A stretch of 64,000 nt of DNA from contig NZ_JABXYT010000001.1 of assembly GCF_013394775.1 (NCBI RefSeq), positions 1,564,501 to 1,628,500 on the forward strand, in the 5' to 3' direction. The stretch comes from Oribacterium sp. oral taxon 102. Its GTDB lineage: Bacteria > Bacillota > Clostridia > Lachnospirales > Lachnospiraceae. The stretch's first letter is position 1. The number at the start of each line of letters is the position of its first letter. Shown one piece after another: positions 51,214 through 59,610 of this stretch. The translations under genes and the position numbers were made by a program. A model generated the notes under the pieces. That model saw nothing but the letters and a program-made list of their open reading frames with translations. It had not been told where the DNA came from and ran no database searches.

Positions 51214-52761
51214 CTACAGGCTCGCGGTAAAGCGGTCAAATGCCGCCTGTCCCTCCGCAGTCCGCTTGAAGACACCGGCATCCTCCAGCACTCGCAGGAA
51301 AACTCTGCCGATCTCTGCTCGCAGGATTTCCTCGATATTCTCCTCTGTAAATGCCGGACAGCGCCGCGAAAATTCCCGCACCCATTCCGCGTGCTTCCCA
51401 AGCACAGGGTCTCCTTCGATCTCCCGCCCCGAAAGGAGTGCAGCGCGGAGCAGCGCCATCTCCTCCCGAAGCCGCGCCGGAAGCACCGCGAGTCCCATCA
51501 CCTCGATCAGACCGATATTTTCCTTCTTGATATGGTGAAGCTCCGCGTGCGGGTGGAAAACGCCCAGCGGGTGCTCCTCTGTCGTGATATTGTTCCGGAG
51601 CACGAGATCGAGCTGGAACCGATCCCCTGCCCTCCTGGCGATCGGGGTAATAGTGGAGTGCGGGACGCCATCTGTCTCCGCGAAGACAAAGGCGGTCTCA
51701 TCCGTATAGGCCCTCCAGCATGCGAGGATATGCCCCGCCAGGGCGGCGAGCCGCCGGCTGTCCTCTCCGGACAGCCGGATCACCGACATCGGCCATTTCA
51801 CGATACCTGCCGTGATGTCCTCGAAGCCCCGTACCGTGAAAAAGCGTTCCACCGGCGCTTCTGCCATCGCGAAGCGGTAATGCCCTCCCTGGAAATGCTC
51901 ATGCGAGAGTATCGAGCCGCCTACAATCGGGAGATCGGCATTCGAGCCAACGAAGTAATGCGGGAAAAGGCTCACGAAATCAAAGAGCTTCCGGAAGGCC
52001 GCCTCATCGATCTTCATCGGCGTGTGCTTCTGATTGAAGACGATGCAGTGCTCGTTGTAGTAAACATAGGGAGAATACTGGAAGCCCCAGTTCTCATCCT
52101 GTATCCGGATCGGCAGGATCCGGTGATTCTCTCTCGCCGGATAGTCCGCTCTGCCGCTGTAGCCCTCGCATTCCCGGCAGAGCTGGCATTTCGGATAGCC
52201 GGACTGCTTCGCCCTGCCCGCTGCCGCGATCGCCTTCGGATCCTTCTCCGGCTTGCTCAGGTTGATCGTGATATCCAGCGCGCCGTATTCCGTCTCGGTC
52301 TTCCACTTGAGATCCCGTCTTATACGGTAGCGGCGGATATAGTCCGTATCCTGGCTGAAGCGGTAGTAGGCGTCGGTCGCCCGCTCCCTGTCCTCCCGGT
52401 ACAGCTCTGTGATCCGCCGGATCAGCTCCGACGGGCGTGGGGTCAGCAGTCCCATCAGCTTCGTATCGAAGAGGTCTCGGAACACGACAGAGTCGCCCTC
52501 CGTGCGTCCCTCCCTGACCGCATAGTCTGTGAGCGCCCGCAGTGTCTCCTCCAGATATTCGCCGCTTTCGACCGCTTCCTCCGGAATCTGTTTCTGCTCC
52601 TCCCTGATTTCCTCCTCCGTGAGCGCCGTCTCTGTGAGCCGGAGCTCGCAGAGCACGGAATTGATCGCCCAGCGGACATCGCTCTCCTCAAGCAAGGCAG
52701 TTTTCCGCGCATAGGCGATCAGCCTCTTTATACTTTCATCTGTCTGCGTCATTTCCATCAT
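51214..52761 (-). CDS. galT: UDP-glucose--hexose-1-phosphate uridylyltransferase (GalT type II)
   Basis: 515-residue Leloir enzyme that swaps glucose-1-P and galactose-1-P on UDP. The length and sequence fit the Firmicutes GalT2 family rather than the ~350-residue enterobacterial form. Motifs: LCRECEGYSGRADYPARENHR near 195, NEHCIVFNQKHTPMKI near 235, the ILSHEHFQGGHYRFAM region near 285 and HPHAELHHIKKENIGLIEVMG near 400. Three nearby in-frame ATGs make the start uncertain by a few codons. Last gene of galKET; it follows galE by six bases. Confidence 0.93.
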   Translation of the reverse strand: MMEMTQTDESIKRLIAYARKTALLEESDVRWAINSVLCELRLTETALTEEEIREEQKQIPEEAVESGEYLEETLRALTDYAVREGRTEGDSVVFRDLFDTKLMGLLTPRPSELIRRITELYREDRERATDAYYRFSQDTDYIRRYRIRRDLKWKTETEYGALDITINLSKPEKDPKAIAAAGRAKQSGYPKCQLCRECEGYSGRADYPARENHRILPIRIQDENWGFQYSPYVYYNEHCIVFNQKHTPMKIDEAAFRKLFDFVSLFPHYFVGSNADLPIVGGSILSHEHFQGGHYRFAMAEAPVERFFTVRGFEDITAGIVKWPMSVIRLSGEDSRRLAALAGHILACWRAYTDETAFVFAETDGVPHSTITPIARRAGDRFQLDLVLRNNITTEEHPLGVFHPHAELHHIKKENIGLIEVMGLAVLPARLREEMALLRAALLSGREIEGDPVLGKHAEWVREFSRRCPAFTEENIEEILRAEIGRVFLRVLEDAGVFKRTAEGQAAFDRFTASL

Positions 52762-52767
52762 CCTATC

Positions 52768-53787
52768 TCACGAATTGTAGCCGTTCGGATTCTTCGACTG
52801 CCAGTTCCAGCTGTCCCTGCACATATCCTCGAGATCGTACTGCGCCCTCCAGCCGAGCTCCCGCTCCGCTTTTTCCGAGCTGGAATAGCAGACTGCGACA
52901 TCCCCCGCACGTCGCGGACGGATCACATAGGGCAGCTTCTTCCCGCATGCCTTCTCAAAGGCATGGATCACCTCCAGTACGGAGCAGCCTCTTCCGGTAC
53001 CGAGATTGCAGAGGAAGACGCCGTCCTTCTTCGCGAGGCGCTCGATCGCCCTGACATGCCCCCTCGCGAGATCAACAACATGAATATAGTCCCGTATCCC
53101 GGTGCCGTCCGGCGTATCGTAGTCGTCGCCGAAGACGCTGATCTCCGTGAGCTTTCCGACCGCGACCTGCGCCACGTAGGGCAGGAGATTGTTCGGGATT
53201 CCCTTCGGATCCTCGCCGATCCGTCCCGACGGATGCGCGCCGATCGGATTGAAGTAGCGGAGCAGGATCACATTCCATTCCGGATCCGCCGTATGAATGT
53301 CCGTCAGGATCTGCTCCTGCATCCACTTCGTCCAGCCGTAGGGATTCGTGCAAGTCCCCTTCGGACAGCTCTCTGTGATCGGGATCTCCGCCGGATCGCC
53401 ATAGACCGTCGCAGAGGAGGAAAAAATGATGTTTTTGCAGCCGTGCTCCCGCATCACGGAAACAAGGTTCAGCGTTCCGCCGATATTGGTCTCATAATAC
53501 TCTACCGGCTTGTGCACCGACTCTCCGACTGCCTTGAGCCCCGCGAAATGGATCACGGCGGAAATATCCGGATTCTCATCGAATACCTGTTCCATGCCCT
53601 TCCGATCCAGCATATCGGTTTTGTAGAACCGCAGCCTCTTCCCGCTGATCTCCTCAATGCGCTGCACTGCCTTTTCGCTGGAATTGTAGAGATTGTCGAG
53701 AATGACGACCTCATATCCCTCCTGCAAAAGCTCTACCGAGGTGTGGCTCCCGATATATCCGGCGCCGCCCGTAACCAGAATTTTCAT
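52768..53787 (-). CDS. galE: UDP-glucose 4-epimerase
   Basis: 339-residue NAD-dependent epimerase. The Rossmann motif VTGGAGYIGSHTSVELL is at residue 5, the catalytic S-S-A-T near SSSATVYGD (about 122) and Y-x3-K as NPYGWTKWM near 148. Closing region LGWRAQYDLEDMCRD is typical. It lies between galK and galT on the minus strand and has a GGAGAG site. Confidence 0.95.
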   Translation of the reverse strand: MKILVTGGAGYIGSHTSVELLQEGYEVVILDNLYNSSEKAVQRIEEISGKRLRFYKTDMLDRKGMEQVFDENPDISAVIHFAGLKAVGESVHKPVEYYETNIGGTLNLVSVMREHGCKNIIFSSSATVYGDPAEIPITESCPKGTCTNPYGWTKWMQEQILTDIHTADPEWNVILLRYFNPIGAHPSGRIGEDPKGIPNNLLPYVAQVAVGKLTEISVFGDDYDTPDGTGIRDYIHVVDLARGHVRAIERLAKKDGVFLCNLGTGRGCSVLEVIHAFEKACGKKLPYVIRPRRAGDVAVCYSSSEKAERELGWRAQYDLEDMCRDSWNWQSKNPNGYNS

Positions 53788-53807
53788 AATCTCTCCTTTC
53801 CGATGTC

Positions 53808-54986
53808 TCAGAGCTTCGCCGGTCCGTCGCCGACGGAAACCGCATAGAAGCTGCAGTCGTAGCCGATCTCCTGCCGATACTTCTCTGCCACGATCTCACG
53901 GAAGCGTGCGACTGCGTCCTCCTGTACGATGGATACCGTACAGCCGCCGAAGCCGCCGCCCGTCATACGGGAGCCGAGCACGCCAGGCACCGTCCACGCG
54001 GTCTCCGCCAGCACATCGAGCTCCCGGCAGGAAACCTCGTAATCGTCCCGCAGGGAAATGTGGGACTGGTTCATCAGCTCGCCGAAGCGCGCAAGCTCTC
54101 CCGCCTTGAGCGCCTCTACCGCACGAAGCGTACGGTTGTTCTCATAAACAGCGTGCTTCGCTCTGCGGCGTACCACCGGATCTTGAATGACTGCGGCATA
54201 ATGATCGAAGTCCGCATCCGAAAGCTCGCCGAGCGTCCGGATCCGGCAGACCGTCTGAAGCGCTCGGAGCGCTTCCTCTGACTCTCTCCGTCTGTCGTTA
54301 TAGGCCGATCCGACGAGCTTGTGCTTCTTGTTCGTATTGGTCACAATCAGCTCCATGCCCTGCAGCACCACCGGTGCATATTCGAACCGCAGCGTCGCGG
54401 TGTCGAGGAAGATCGCATGATCCCTCTTTCCCATGGCACTGGCAAATTGATCCATGATCCCGCAGTTCATGCCGTTGTAATGATTCTCGCTGTACTGTCC
54501 GATCAGCGCGAGCTCCTGATTCGTAAGCGTGAATCCGTAGAGATCCCGAAGCAGGAAGCCGGTCAGCACCTCGAGAGAGGCGCTTGAGGAGAGACCGGAG
54601 CCGTTCGGAATATTCCCGTTAATGACGAGATCCAGCCCGCAGGGGAGCGTCATCCCACGCTCTGCGAACGTCCAGATGACCCCCTTCGGATATGCCGTCC
54701 ACGAATCCTCATGGAGCGGTACGAAGGAGTCGAGATCCGACTCGATCACGCCCTGCGAAGCAAGGTTTACAGAATAGAAGCGGAGCTTCCGATCCGCCCG
54801 TTTCCGCGCTGCCGCATAGGTTCCGATCGTCAGCGCACAGGGGAAAACATGCCCTCCGTTGTAGTCTGTATGCTCTCCGATCAGATTTACCCTTCCCGGC
54901 GCAAAGTAGCAGGACACGCCCTCCGTGTCTCCGAATACCTCGCGGAAGCCCTGTAATGTCTTTTCCTTCATCTCCGATACCGCCAT
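53808..54986 (-). CDS. galK: Galactokinase
   Basis: 392-residue GHMP kinase phosphorylating galactose. Motifs: the substrate signature GRVNLIGEHTDYNGGHVFP near residue 32, the ATP loop NGSGLSSSASLEV near 125 and GGGFGGCTVSIV near 335. Start at 54986 selected because TTGGAGGACA lies just upstream; the longer frame to 55028 lacks support. First gene of the galKET cluster; a transporter or regulator for galactose is not adjacent. Confidence 0.95.
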   Translation of the reverse strand: MAVSEMKEKTLQGFREVFGDTEGVSCYFAPGRVNLIGEHTDYNGGHVFPCALTIGTYAAARKRADRKLRFYSVNLASQGVIESDLDSFVPLHEDSWTAYPKGVIWTFAERGMTLPCGLDLVINGNIPNGSGLSSSASLEVLTGFLLRDLYGFTLTNQELALIGQYSENHYNGMNCGIMDQFASAMGKRDHAIFLDTATLRFEYAPVVLQGMELIVTNTNKKHKLVGSAYNDRRRESEEALRALQTVCRIRTLGELSDADFDHYAAVIQDPVVRRRAKHAVYENNRTLRAVEALKAGELARFGELMNQSHISLRDDYEVSCRELDVLAETAWTVPGVLGSRMTGGGFGGCTVSIVQEDAVARFREIVAEKYRQEIGYDCSFYAVSVGDGPAKL

Positions 54987-55111
54987 AGCCTGTCCTCCAA
55001 AGTTCTCTTTATGCGCCGCGAAGGGCATCGCGTGATGCTGCTTTTATAAAGCCCCTTCTCCGGCTGCAAGCAATATTTCCAGGATCGCTCCATCGCTCTG
55101 AATAATCATAT

Positions 55112-55146
55112 AAAAAAAGAGGATTCTTTACAATGCAAGAATCCTC
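55112..55146 (-). terminator. Intrinsic terminator after the sce7726-type gene
   Basis: GAGGATTCTT (55119-55128) and AAGAATCCTC (55137-55146) form a perfect 10-bp stem with an eight-base loop; on the minus strand seven Ts follow (55112-55118). It separates the envelope cluster from galKET. Confidence 0.92.
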
Positions 55147-55197
55147 ATAAAATCTTCAAAATTCTTTGATCCGCGAAGGAAGCCGTTCGAAAGCCGT

Positions 55198-55935
55198 TCA
55201 TTTCCCTCTTCGTCCGCGTACAACTCTGGAAACCAGCAGCTCCGGCTCCCTTCTCCGCCGCTTTCCCGATTTCGATTTCCGCGGGAGTACGCCGCCTCTT
55301 TTTCCCGGCTCCCTCGAAAGTGTCTCGAGGCGATAGCGCTCGATCTCCCCTCCGATCTTCGTATAATCCCGCTCGAAGAGCTCCGCACTCATCTCCCTTC
55401 GCAGTATCGGATAGTCCACATAACTGGCGATCTTCTCCAGAAGCCGCTTCTTGCCGAGCCGTTTGTATTCCGGCATCCCGTTCCGCTCCTGAATGCGCCG
55501 AAGCTCCGGTCTCCAGAGCAGACTGAGCTTCCTTTGCGGCTCTACATTGGGATTGTCAGCAGGCTCCCGCAGCAGATAGAAGTCCGGCGTTTTCCGGGAC
55601 GGAAGGACTGCTCCCTCTGCGGCATTCACTGCCTCCTCGACGCTGATGATGCCCCAATGCGCGGGGACATGCTCCGCGATATGCCCTGCATGGCTGCTGC
55701 CTACGACGACATAGTTCCGATCGAAAAAACGCTCATAGTCCCAAACCTGTCCGGACAGCCTCGCATAACTGTCCCTGTCGCTCTTGATCTCGATCCCGTA
55801 GAAGCTGTCCTCCGTCACCATCACGATATCGGCACGCGAGCTACCCATGATCTTTTCCTCGAGCATCCGGCATTTTCCGTATTTTTCCTCCAGAAAATCG
55901 AAGAGCGGCTCCCTGATATCCCTGTCGTACAGCAT
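55198..55935 (-). CDS. sce7726-family protein with restriction-endonuclease-like motif
   Basis: 245-residue protein. The N-terminal 120 residues read LYDRDIREPLFDFLEEKYG, SRADIVMVTEDSFYGIEIKSDRD and VVVGSSHAGHIAEHVP: an Asp...Glu-x-Lys arrangement (D36ish, E-I-K near 50) of the PD-(D/E)XK fold and the family signature of sce7726 proteins. The C-terminal ~60 residues are Lys/Arg-rich, probably nucleic-acid binding. Function is unknown; some relatives are in phages. Its ATG overlaps the stop of the preceding gene (TGATG). Confidence 0.75.
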   Translation of the reverse strand: MLYDRDIREPLFDFLEEKYGKCRMLEEKIMGSSRADIVMVTEDSFYGIEIKSDRDSYARLSGQVWDYERFFDRNYVVVGSSHAGHIAEHVPAHWGIISVEEAVNAAEGAVLPSRKTPDFYLLREPADNPNVEPQRKLSLLWRPELRRIQERNGMPEYKRLGKKRLLEKIASYVDYPILRREMSAELFERDYTKIGGEIERYRLETLSREPGKRGGVLPRKSKSGKRRRREPELLVSRVVRGRRGK

Positions 55936-57551
55936 CAGTTTCCTCCTGCCTCCTGCGGCTCCGCCACCGGAACCAGCCCCTGTGCGGGACCGGCTGTCTC
56001 TCTGCTCTCCGGGATATGCGTCCCGACTGTCGGCCCTGCGGCCGTTTCCGGAACCGTCTCTGCCTCCGGAACCGTCTCTGCCGTCGTACTCTCCGATACC
56101 GTCGTGCTCTCCGGCGCCGCGGGTGTCTCCGTCTCCTGTCTATGCCCCTCTGTCTCTCGTCTCCTCTCCCCGTTTTCCCTGCGGGACTCCGAAGTTTCCC
56201 GCGTACCCGATTCCTCTCGGATTTCCGACGTAGTTTCCGTATTCTCCGCACTCTCCGGCTCCCCGGGTGCGGTGCCCTCCGGCTCCGGCGCAGTCTCCAC
56301 CCGTTTCTCCGGAACCGGCAGTGCGGTATAGTCTGCGCTGCCCTCCATGAAGCCCAGATTGCCGAAAAGGATCAATCCGGAGAAGGTCTCCGCCTGCTCC
56401 TTCGTGCCGAAGGTGACGGACAGGTAATCGGTCACATTCGCATTGTTCCGGATGATCTCTACTCTCCGGAGCCGTGACTTCTCTCCGGCCTCCGCTCCCT
56501 CTGTCTCGAAATCGCTGTATACCCTGCTGAGCCCTCCGAAGAGCTGCCCGTCTATCGAAACGTTGACATCATTCTGTCCCTTCAGGAAGCTGTAATCCAG
56601 CGCGACGACACCGCCGCTTTCTGCACCGATCCTCCGGAGCGCCTCTATGGAGATCTGCCAGTCTGTCTCACTGATTCGCGTGAACCGCTCCCGCGGAATA
56701 TAGGAATACCGGTCAAAAACCGCAGCCGCAGCATTCTCCAGCTCCGGAAGCGCTTCATCGATCTCTGTCCCGGCAGATACCGCCACAGCAAGCTGTTCGA
56801 GTATCCAGTCGGCATAGAGCCGCTGTCCCTCCGCCGTAAGCGCAAGGGGAAACGCGCCGCCCGCGAGCGCGGGATAGTCTTCACCGGAAACTGCAAATGC
56901 TTCCGCCATACTGATCGTCTGCCCATGGTAGCGCTCCGTGAGGTCCCGTGTCAGCGTCGCCAGCTCGTCGGCACTCCCCTCGGGTGCAGTCACTGCCGCA
57001 CTCTCGATCAGAGAAAGAATGGCGGTCTGCGGCAGACGGAGCTTCAGGCTCCGGAGCAGTGCCTCATAGTACAGCGGGAACACGAAGGGATCCTCATAAT
57101 AGCCCATGCAGAGGAGCACCGCATCCGCAGTCTCTCCGCTTCCGAGCTGCTGCTGCAAAAGTACATAATGCATCAGGGTATCATATACGCCGAAAAGCGA
57201 GAAATTCTGAAGCTCTACCTGAGAGCCGTAACGCTCCCGCAGGCCATCGGCAAGCTGTCCCGTCCAGCTCTCCAGCCCGGAAAGCCTGTCATAGGCAGTT
57301 TCATCCCCGAAAACCCAGATCTTCACCGGCTGCCCGCTCCGAAGCTTCTGATAGAAGCCCTTCGCCTCTGTCCTCTGCGTCTCCCCCGCCGTCTCCTCTG
57401 CCGCGCTGCCGCTCTCCGTATGCCGTGCTGCATTGAACGCATCACGTGTCCGAACCGTCTGAAAGGCATAAAGCAAAGCGAGGAGCAGAAATAGAATTCC
57501 TGCCCCCGCCGCAATGCCGTACCGAAATATAATTTTCCTTCTCTGCTCCAT
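55935..57551 (-). CDS. Membrane-anchored SGNH-like protein with Glu/Thr/Ser-rich tail
   Basis: 538 residues from the ATG at 57551 (GGGGGAG site). One N-terminal membrane helix (AAGAGILFLLLALLYAF) places the rest outside the cell. Residues about 75-300 resemble an SGNH/GDSL hydrolase: KIWVFGDETAYDRL at block I, NFSLFGVYDT and LLCMGYYED. But Glu stands where the GDS nucleophile Ser is expected, and no clear D-x-x-H is found near LTAEGQRLYADWI. The last ~150 residues are a Thr/Ser/Glu/Pro-rich linker-like tail. Possibly a catalytically dead O-acetyl-handling or wall-binding protein; this is inference. Confidence 0.6.
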   Translation of the reverse strand: MEQRRKIIFRYGIAAGAGILFLLLALLYAFQTVRTRDAFNAARHTESGSAAEETAGETQRTEAKGFYQKLRSGQPVKIWVFGDETAYDRLSGLESWTGQLADGLRERYGSQVELQNFSLFGVYDTLMHYVLLQQQLGSGETADAVLLCMGYYEDPFVFPLYYEALLRSLKLRLPQTAILSLIESAAVTAPEGSADELATLTRDLTERYHGQTISMAEAFAVSGEDYPALAGGAFPLALTAEGQRLYADWILEQLAVAVSAGTEIDEALPELENAAAAVFDRYSYIPRERFTRISETDWQISIEALRRIGAESGGVVALDYSFLKGQNDVNVSIDGQLFGGLSRVYSDFETEGAEAGEKSRLRRVEIIRNNANVTDYLSVTFGTKEQAETFSGLILFGNLGFMEGSADYTALPVPEKRVETAPEPEGTAPGEPESAENTETTSEIREESGTRETSESRRENGERRRETEGHRQETETPAAPESTTVSESTTAETVPEAETVPETAAGPTVGTHIPESRETAGPAQGLVPVAEPQEAGGN

Positions 57552-57594
57552 ACTCCCCCATGCGATAGCCGAATACCTGTTGAACAAAACGGAG

Positions 57595-58659
57595 CTAATT
57601 CGCGAATCTCCCGTAGCCATACGGCTTCGCATAGAACGCGTCATGCTCCCGCACATAATCGCCGCTGTGCGTACTGTGTACCAGCGTCCCGTCTCCGGAA
57701 TAGATCCCCACATGGTAGATCGTGGACGGGGAAGAGCCATAGAAAATCAAGTCGCCTGCCCGCAGATCCTCCACAGAGATCTTCTCCGCCGCTGCATACT
57801 GTGAGCGGGAATCTCTCGGGATCGAGATTCCGAAATGCCGGAAAACCTGCTGTGTGAAGCCGGAGCAGTCCGCGCCGGTCTCCAGCGATTCCCCCGCGGT
57901 CGCGTAGCGCAGCCTGCCGATGAAGCTTCTGGCATAGTTCACGAGCTCTGTCGCCGCCGTGCGCGGCATACTGTCAGAGCTGCTGCCCACTACACCTCCG
58001 AACGCCTCTGCCGAACGCCGTACGCTGCTTCCCGCTCCCGGTGCTGTGCCGAGTGTTACCCCCGGAGCCGTCGTGATAGAAATCACCGCCGTTCCGCCGG
58101 AGCCCGGTCCTCCATAGCTCTCCGCTTCAGATATGCCGTCTGCCTTCTCCGCAGCACTCCGGAAGCTCCTCAGACTGCTCAGGTCAACCGAGATCTCCAC
58201 CGCTTCCTTTCCTGCGTCCCCCTTGGAGAAACCTGTCTCCGGATCCTCTGCCTCCCACTCTGTGCCGAGCTCCAGATCCGAGCCGAGATCAATCACGCCT
58301 GTGCTGTTCTCATTCACCCCGTTTGTCTGCACATTTCCCTCTGACACGCTCCGGGTCTGCACCGCACCGCTACTGTCTACCCATGCCCCGCTGCCGTCCA
58401 CCCTGCTGCCGCTGACCGAAGAAGAGGTCACAAGCCAGCCATCCGCGTCGAAATAGTAGCACTCCGCAATACCGTCGGAATCGCCGTCAATCCAGACCCA
58501 CTCCCGTTTCGGATAGCTCCCGTCCAGATTATTGTACCACCATTTTTTGCTGTCTCTGCCCTTTCCCTGCTGCCACTGTCCGGCATATCCCGCCGCTGCC
58601 GAGGCAAGGCTCAATGCCGCTGCCATAAGGCACAGCAGGTATCTTCTGTAGATTCTCAT
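57595..58659 (-). CDS. Secreted NlpC/P60 peptidoglycan hydrolase with wall-binding repeats
   Basis: 354-residue exported protein. Signal peptide LLCLMAAALSLASAAAGYAG, then choline/wall-binding-like repeats (KKWWYNNLDGSYPKREWVWIDGD, ECYYFDADGWLVTS; residues 38-80), a Ser/Gly-rich linker, and a C-terminal NlpC/P60 domain (about 235-354). Catalytic residues are Cys in ADCSGFTQQ, His in IYHVGIYSG and a second His in LVHSTHSG. It would cut stem peptides of peptidoglycan. It precedes the SGNH-like gene by 43 bp. Confidence 0.88.
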   Translation of the reverse strand: MRIYRRYLLCLMAAALSLASAAAGYAGQWQQGKGRDSKKWWYNNLDGSYPKREWVWIDGDSDGIAECYYFDADGWLVTSSSVSGSRVDGSGAWVDSSGAVQTRSVSEGNVQTNGVNENSTGVIDLGSDLELGTEWEAEDPETGFSKGDAGKEAVEISVDLSSLRSFRSAAEKADGISEAESYGGPGSGGTAVISITTAPGVTLGTAPGAGSSVRRSAEAFGGVVGSSSDSMPRTAATELVNYARSFIGRLRYATAGESLETGADCSGFTQQVFRHFGISIPRDSRSQYAAAEKISVEDLRAGDLIFYGSSPSTIYHVGIYSGDGTLVHSTHSGDYVREHDAFYAKPYGYGRFAN

Positions 58660-58766
58660 ATGCTGTCCTCTTCATTCTGTGCTGACTACAGTTTACTCTC
58701 TCTATGTATCTTCCCGCAAGACGAAATCCAATATCGTAAAGTTTTCGTAGAAATCTTAAGATTCTG

Positions 58767-59009
58767 TCAAAGCAGCTCGAAGCGGCGGAGCAGCAGCCGC
58801 TGCAGAATAAGCAGCAGGGAAAGCGCGAGAATACGGAAGCCGCTTCGCTGTATACTCCTGTCCTTCGCCTCGAAGCCGCGCACGAGCCGCATAAGCGCAT
58901 AAATCAGCAGCACAACTCCCGCGACATAGAAAAGTAAATCAAAAAAATCCAAAGGGTTAACCGTCCGGAGCCTCTGCAGCAGCTCCCTGCGGATGTCCAG
59001 ATTCTCCAT
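58767..59009 (-). CDS. Small hypothetical membrane protein
   Basis: 80 residues from the ATG at 59009, which has a GAGGAGA site. A hydrophobic stretch (FFDLLFYVAGVVLLIYALMRLV) forms one membrane helix and a second, ILALSLLLILQRLLL, is near the C-terminus, each followed by basic residues. No family recognised. It lies upstream of the NlpC/P60 gene and may be cotranscribed. An alternative start eight codons upstream exists. Confidence 0.55.
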   Translation of the reverse strand: MENLDIRRELLQRLRTVNPLDFFDLLFYVAGVVLLIYALMRLVRGFEAKDRSIQRSGFRILALSLLLILQRLLLRRFELL

Positions 59010-59061
59010 CGCATTCTCCTCTATAGAAAACATTCCCGCTTGGCTGTTTTCTGTTAAACAC

Positions 59062-59458
59062 GGCGCCTGCTCTCCCCGCGCTTTGCCTTTCACCGCTTTC
59101 TGTATAAGCGCTTCTTCGAAGCTCCCGCATCGCGAACAGGAATTCACACCCCCGCGCTACTCACGTACCGCTTCGTGCTCATTCCTGTTGCCCTGTCAGA
59201 TGCCGGAACATCCGCTCGTGTAAACACAGCGTCTGTTCCGGCGCCTGCTCTCCCCGCGCTTTGCCTTTCACCGCTTTCTGTATAAGCTTACGCGCTGCTC
59301 CGCTTCTTCGAAGCTCCCGCATCGCGAACAGGAATTCACACTCCCGCGCTACTCACGTACCGCTTCGTGCTCATTCCTGTTGCCCTGTCAGATGCCGGAA
59401 CATCCGCTCGTGTAAACACGGCGTCTGTTCCGGCGCCTGACAGGAGCTTATACAGAAA
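59062..59458. repeat. Tandem structured non-coding repeat (178/192 bp units) beside tRNA-Thr
   Basis: Unit 1 begins GGCGCCTGCTCTCC at 59062 and unit 2 repeats it at 59240; a third GGCGCCTG begins at 59432. The units are nearly identical except for a 14-base insertion in unit 2 (after TATAAGC) and a few point changes. Each contains strong internal pairings: AACAGGAAT with ATTCCTGTT, GCCGGAACA with TGTTCCGGC, CGTGT with ACACG. A 14-bp inverted pair, TTTCTGTATAAGCT (59275-59288) and AGCTTATACAGAAA (59445-59458), bounds unit 2. No credible coding sequence. MITE-like or a structured RNA family. Confidence 0.85.
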
Positions 59459-59484
59459 AGAACCGTCGGACATATCGACGGTTC
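59454..59484 (-). terminator. Intrinsic terminator of tRNA-Thr
   Basis: GAACCGTCG (59460-59468) and CGACGGTTC (59476-59484) form a perfect 9-bp stem with a seven-base loop; TTTTCT follows on the minus strand. The T-run overlaps the end of the repeat element. Confidence 0.88.
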
Positions 59485-59485
59485 C

Positions 59486-59558
59486 AGCCACAAACCAGAC
59501 TCGAACTGGTGACCTTCTGATTACGAATCAGATGCACTACCGACTGTGCTATTGTGGC
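59486..59558 (-). tRNA. tRNA-Thr (anticodon CGU)
   Basis: 73-nt tRNA. Acceptor GCCACAA pairs with TTGTGGC; D arm GCAC...GTGC; anticodon stem TCTGA/TCAGA encloses TTCGTAA, giving anticodon CGU for codon ACG; T arm ACCAG TTCGAGT CTGGT. Discriminator U, CCA not encoded. Confidence 0.93.
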
Positions 59559-59563
59559 AACTT

Positions 59564-59596
59564 GGAAACTATACCATAGTTTCCGGGCAAATGCAA
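59564..59596 (-). promoter_or_regulatory. tRNA-Thr promoter overlapped by a 9-bp inverted repeat
   Basis: Minus strand: TTGCAT (59591-59596), 17-base spacer, TATAGT (59568-59573), about 10 bases before the tRNA. A perfect inverted repeat, GGAAACTAT (59564-59572) and ATAGTTTCC (59576-59584), covers the -10 box and could also end transcripts of the ABC operon upstream. Confidence 0.7.
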
Positions 59597-59610
59597 GAGT
59601 AAGGCATAAA

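Noticed and set aside
51106..53847. 913-codon plus-strand open frame antisense to galT and galE
   Set aside because: galT and galE on the minus strand have clear family motifs over the same DNA; the plus frame has no recognisable domain, begins inside the palindrome and reflects the GC-rich codon pattern.
59062..59458. CRISPR array from repeated units near tRNA-Thr
   Set aside because: Units are 178-192 bp and adjacent without spacers, unlike 25-40 bp repeats with unique spacers; no cas genes nearby.
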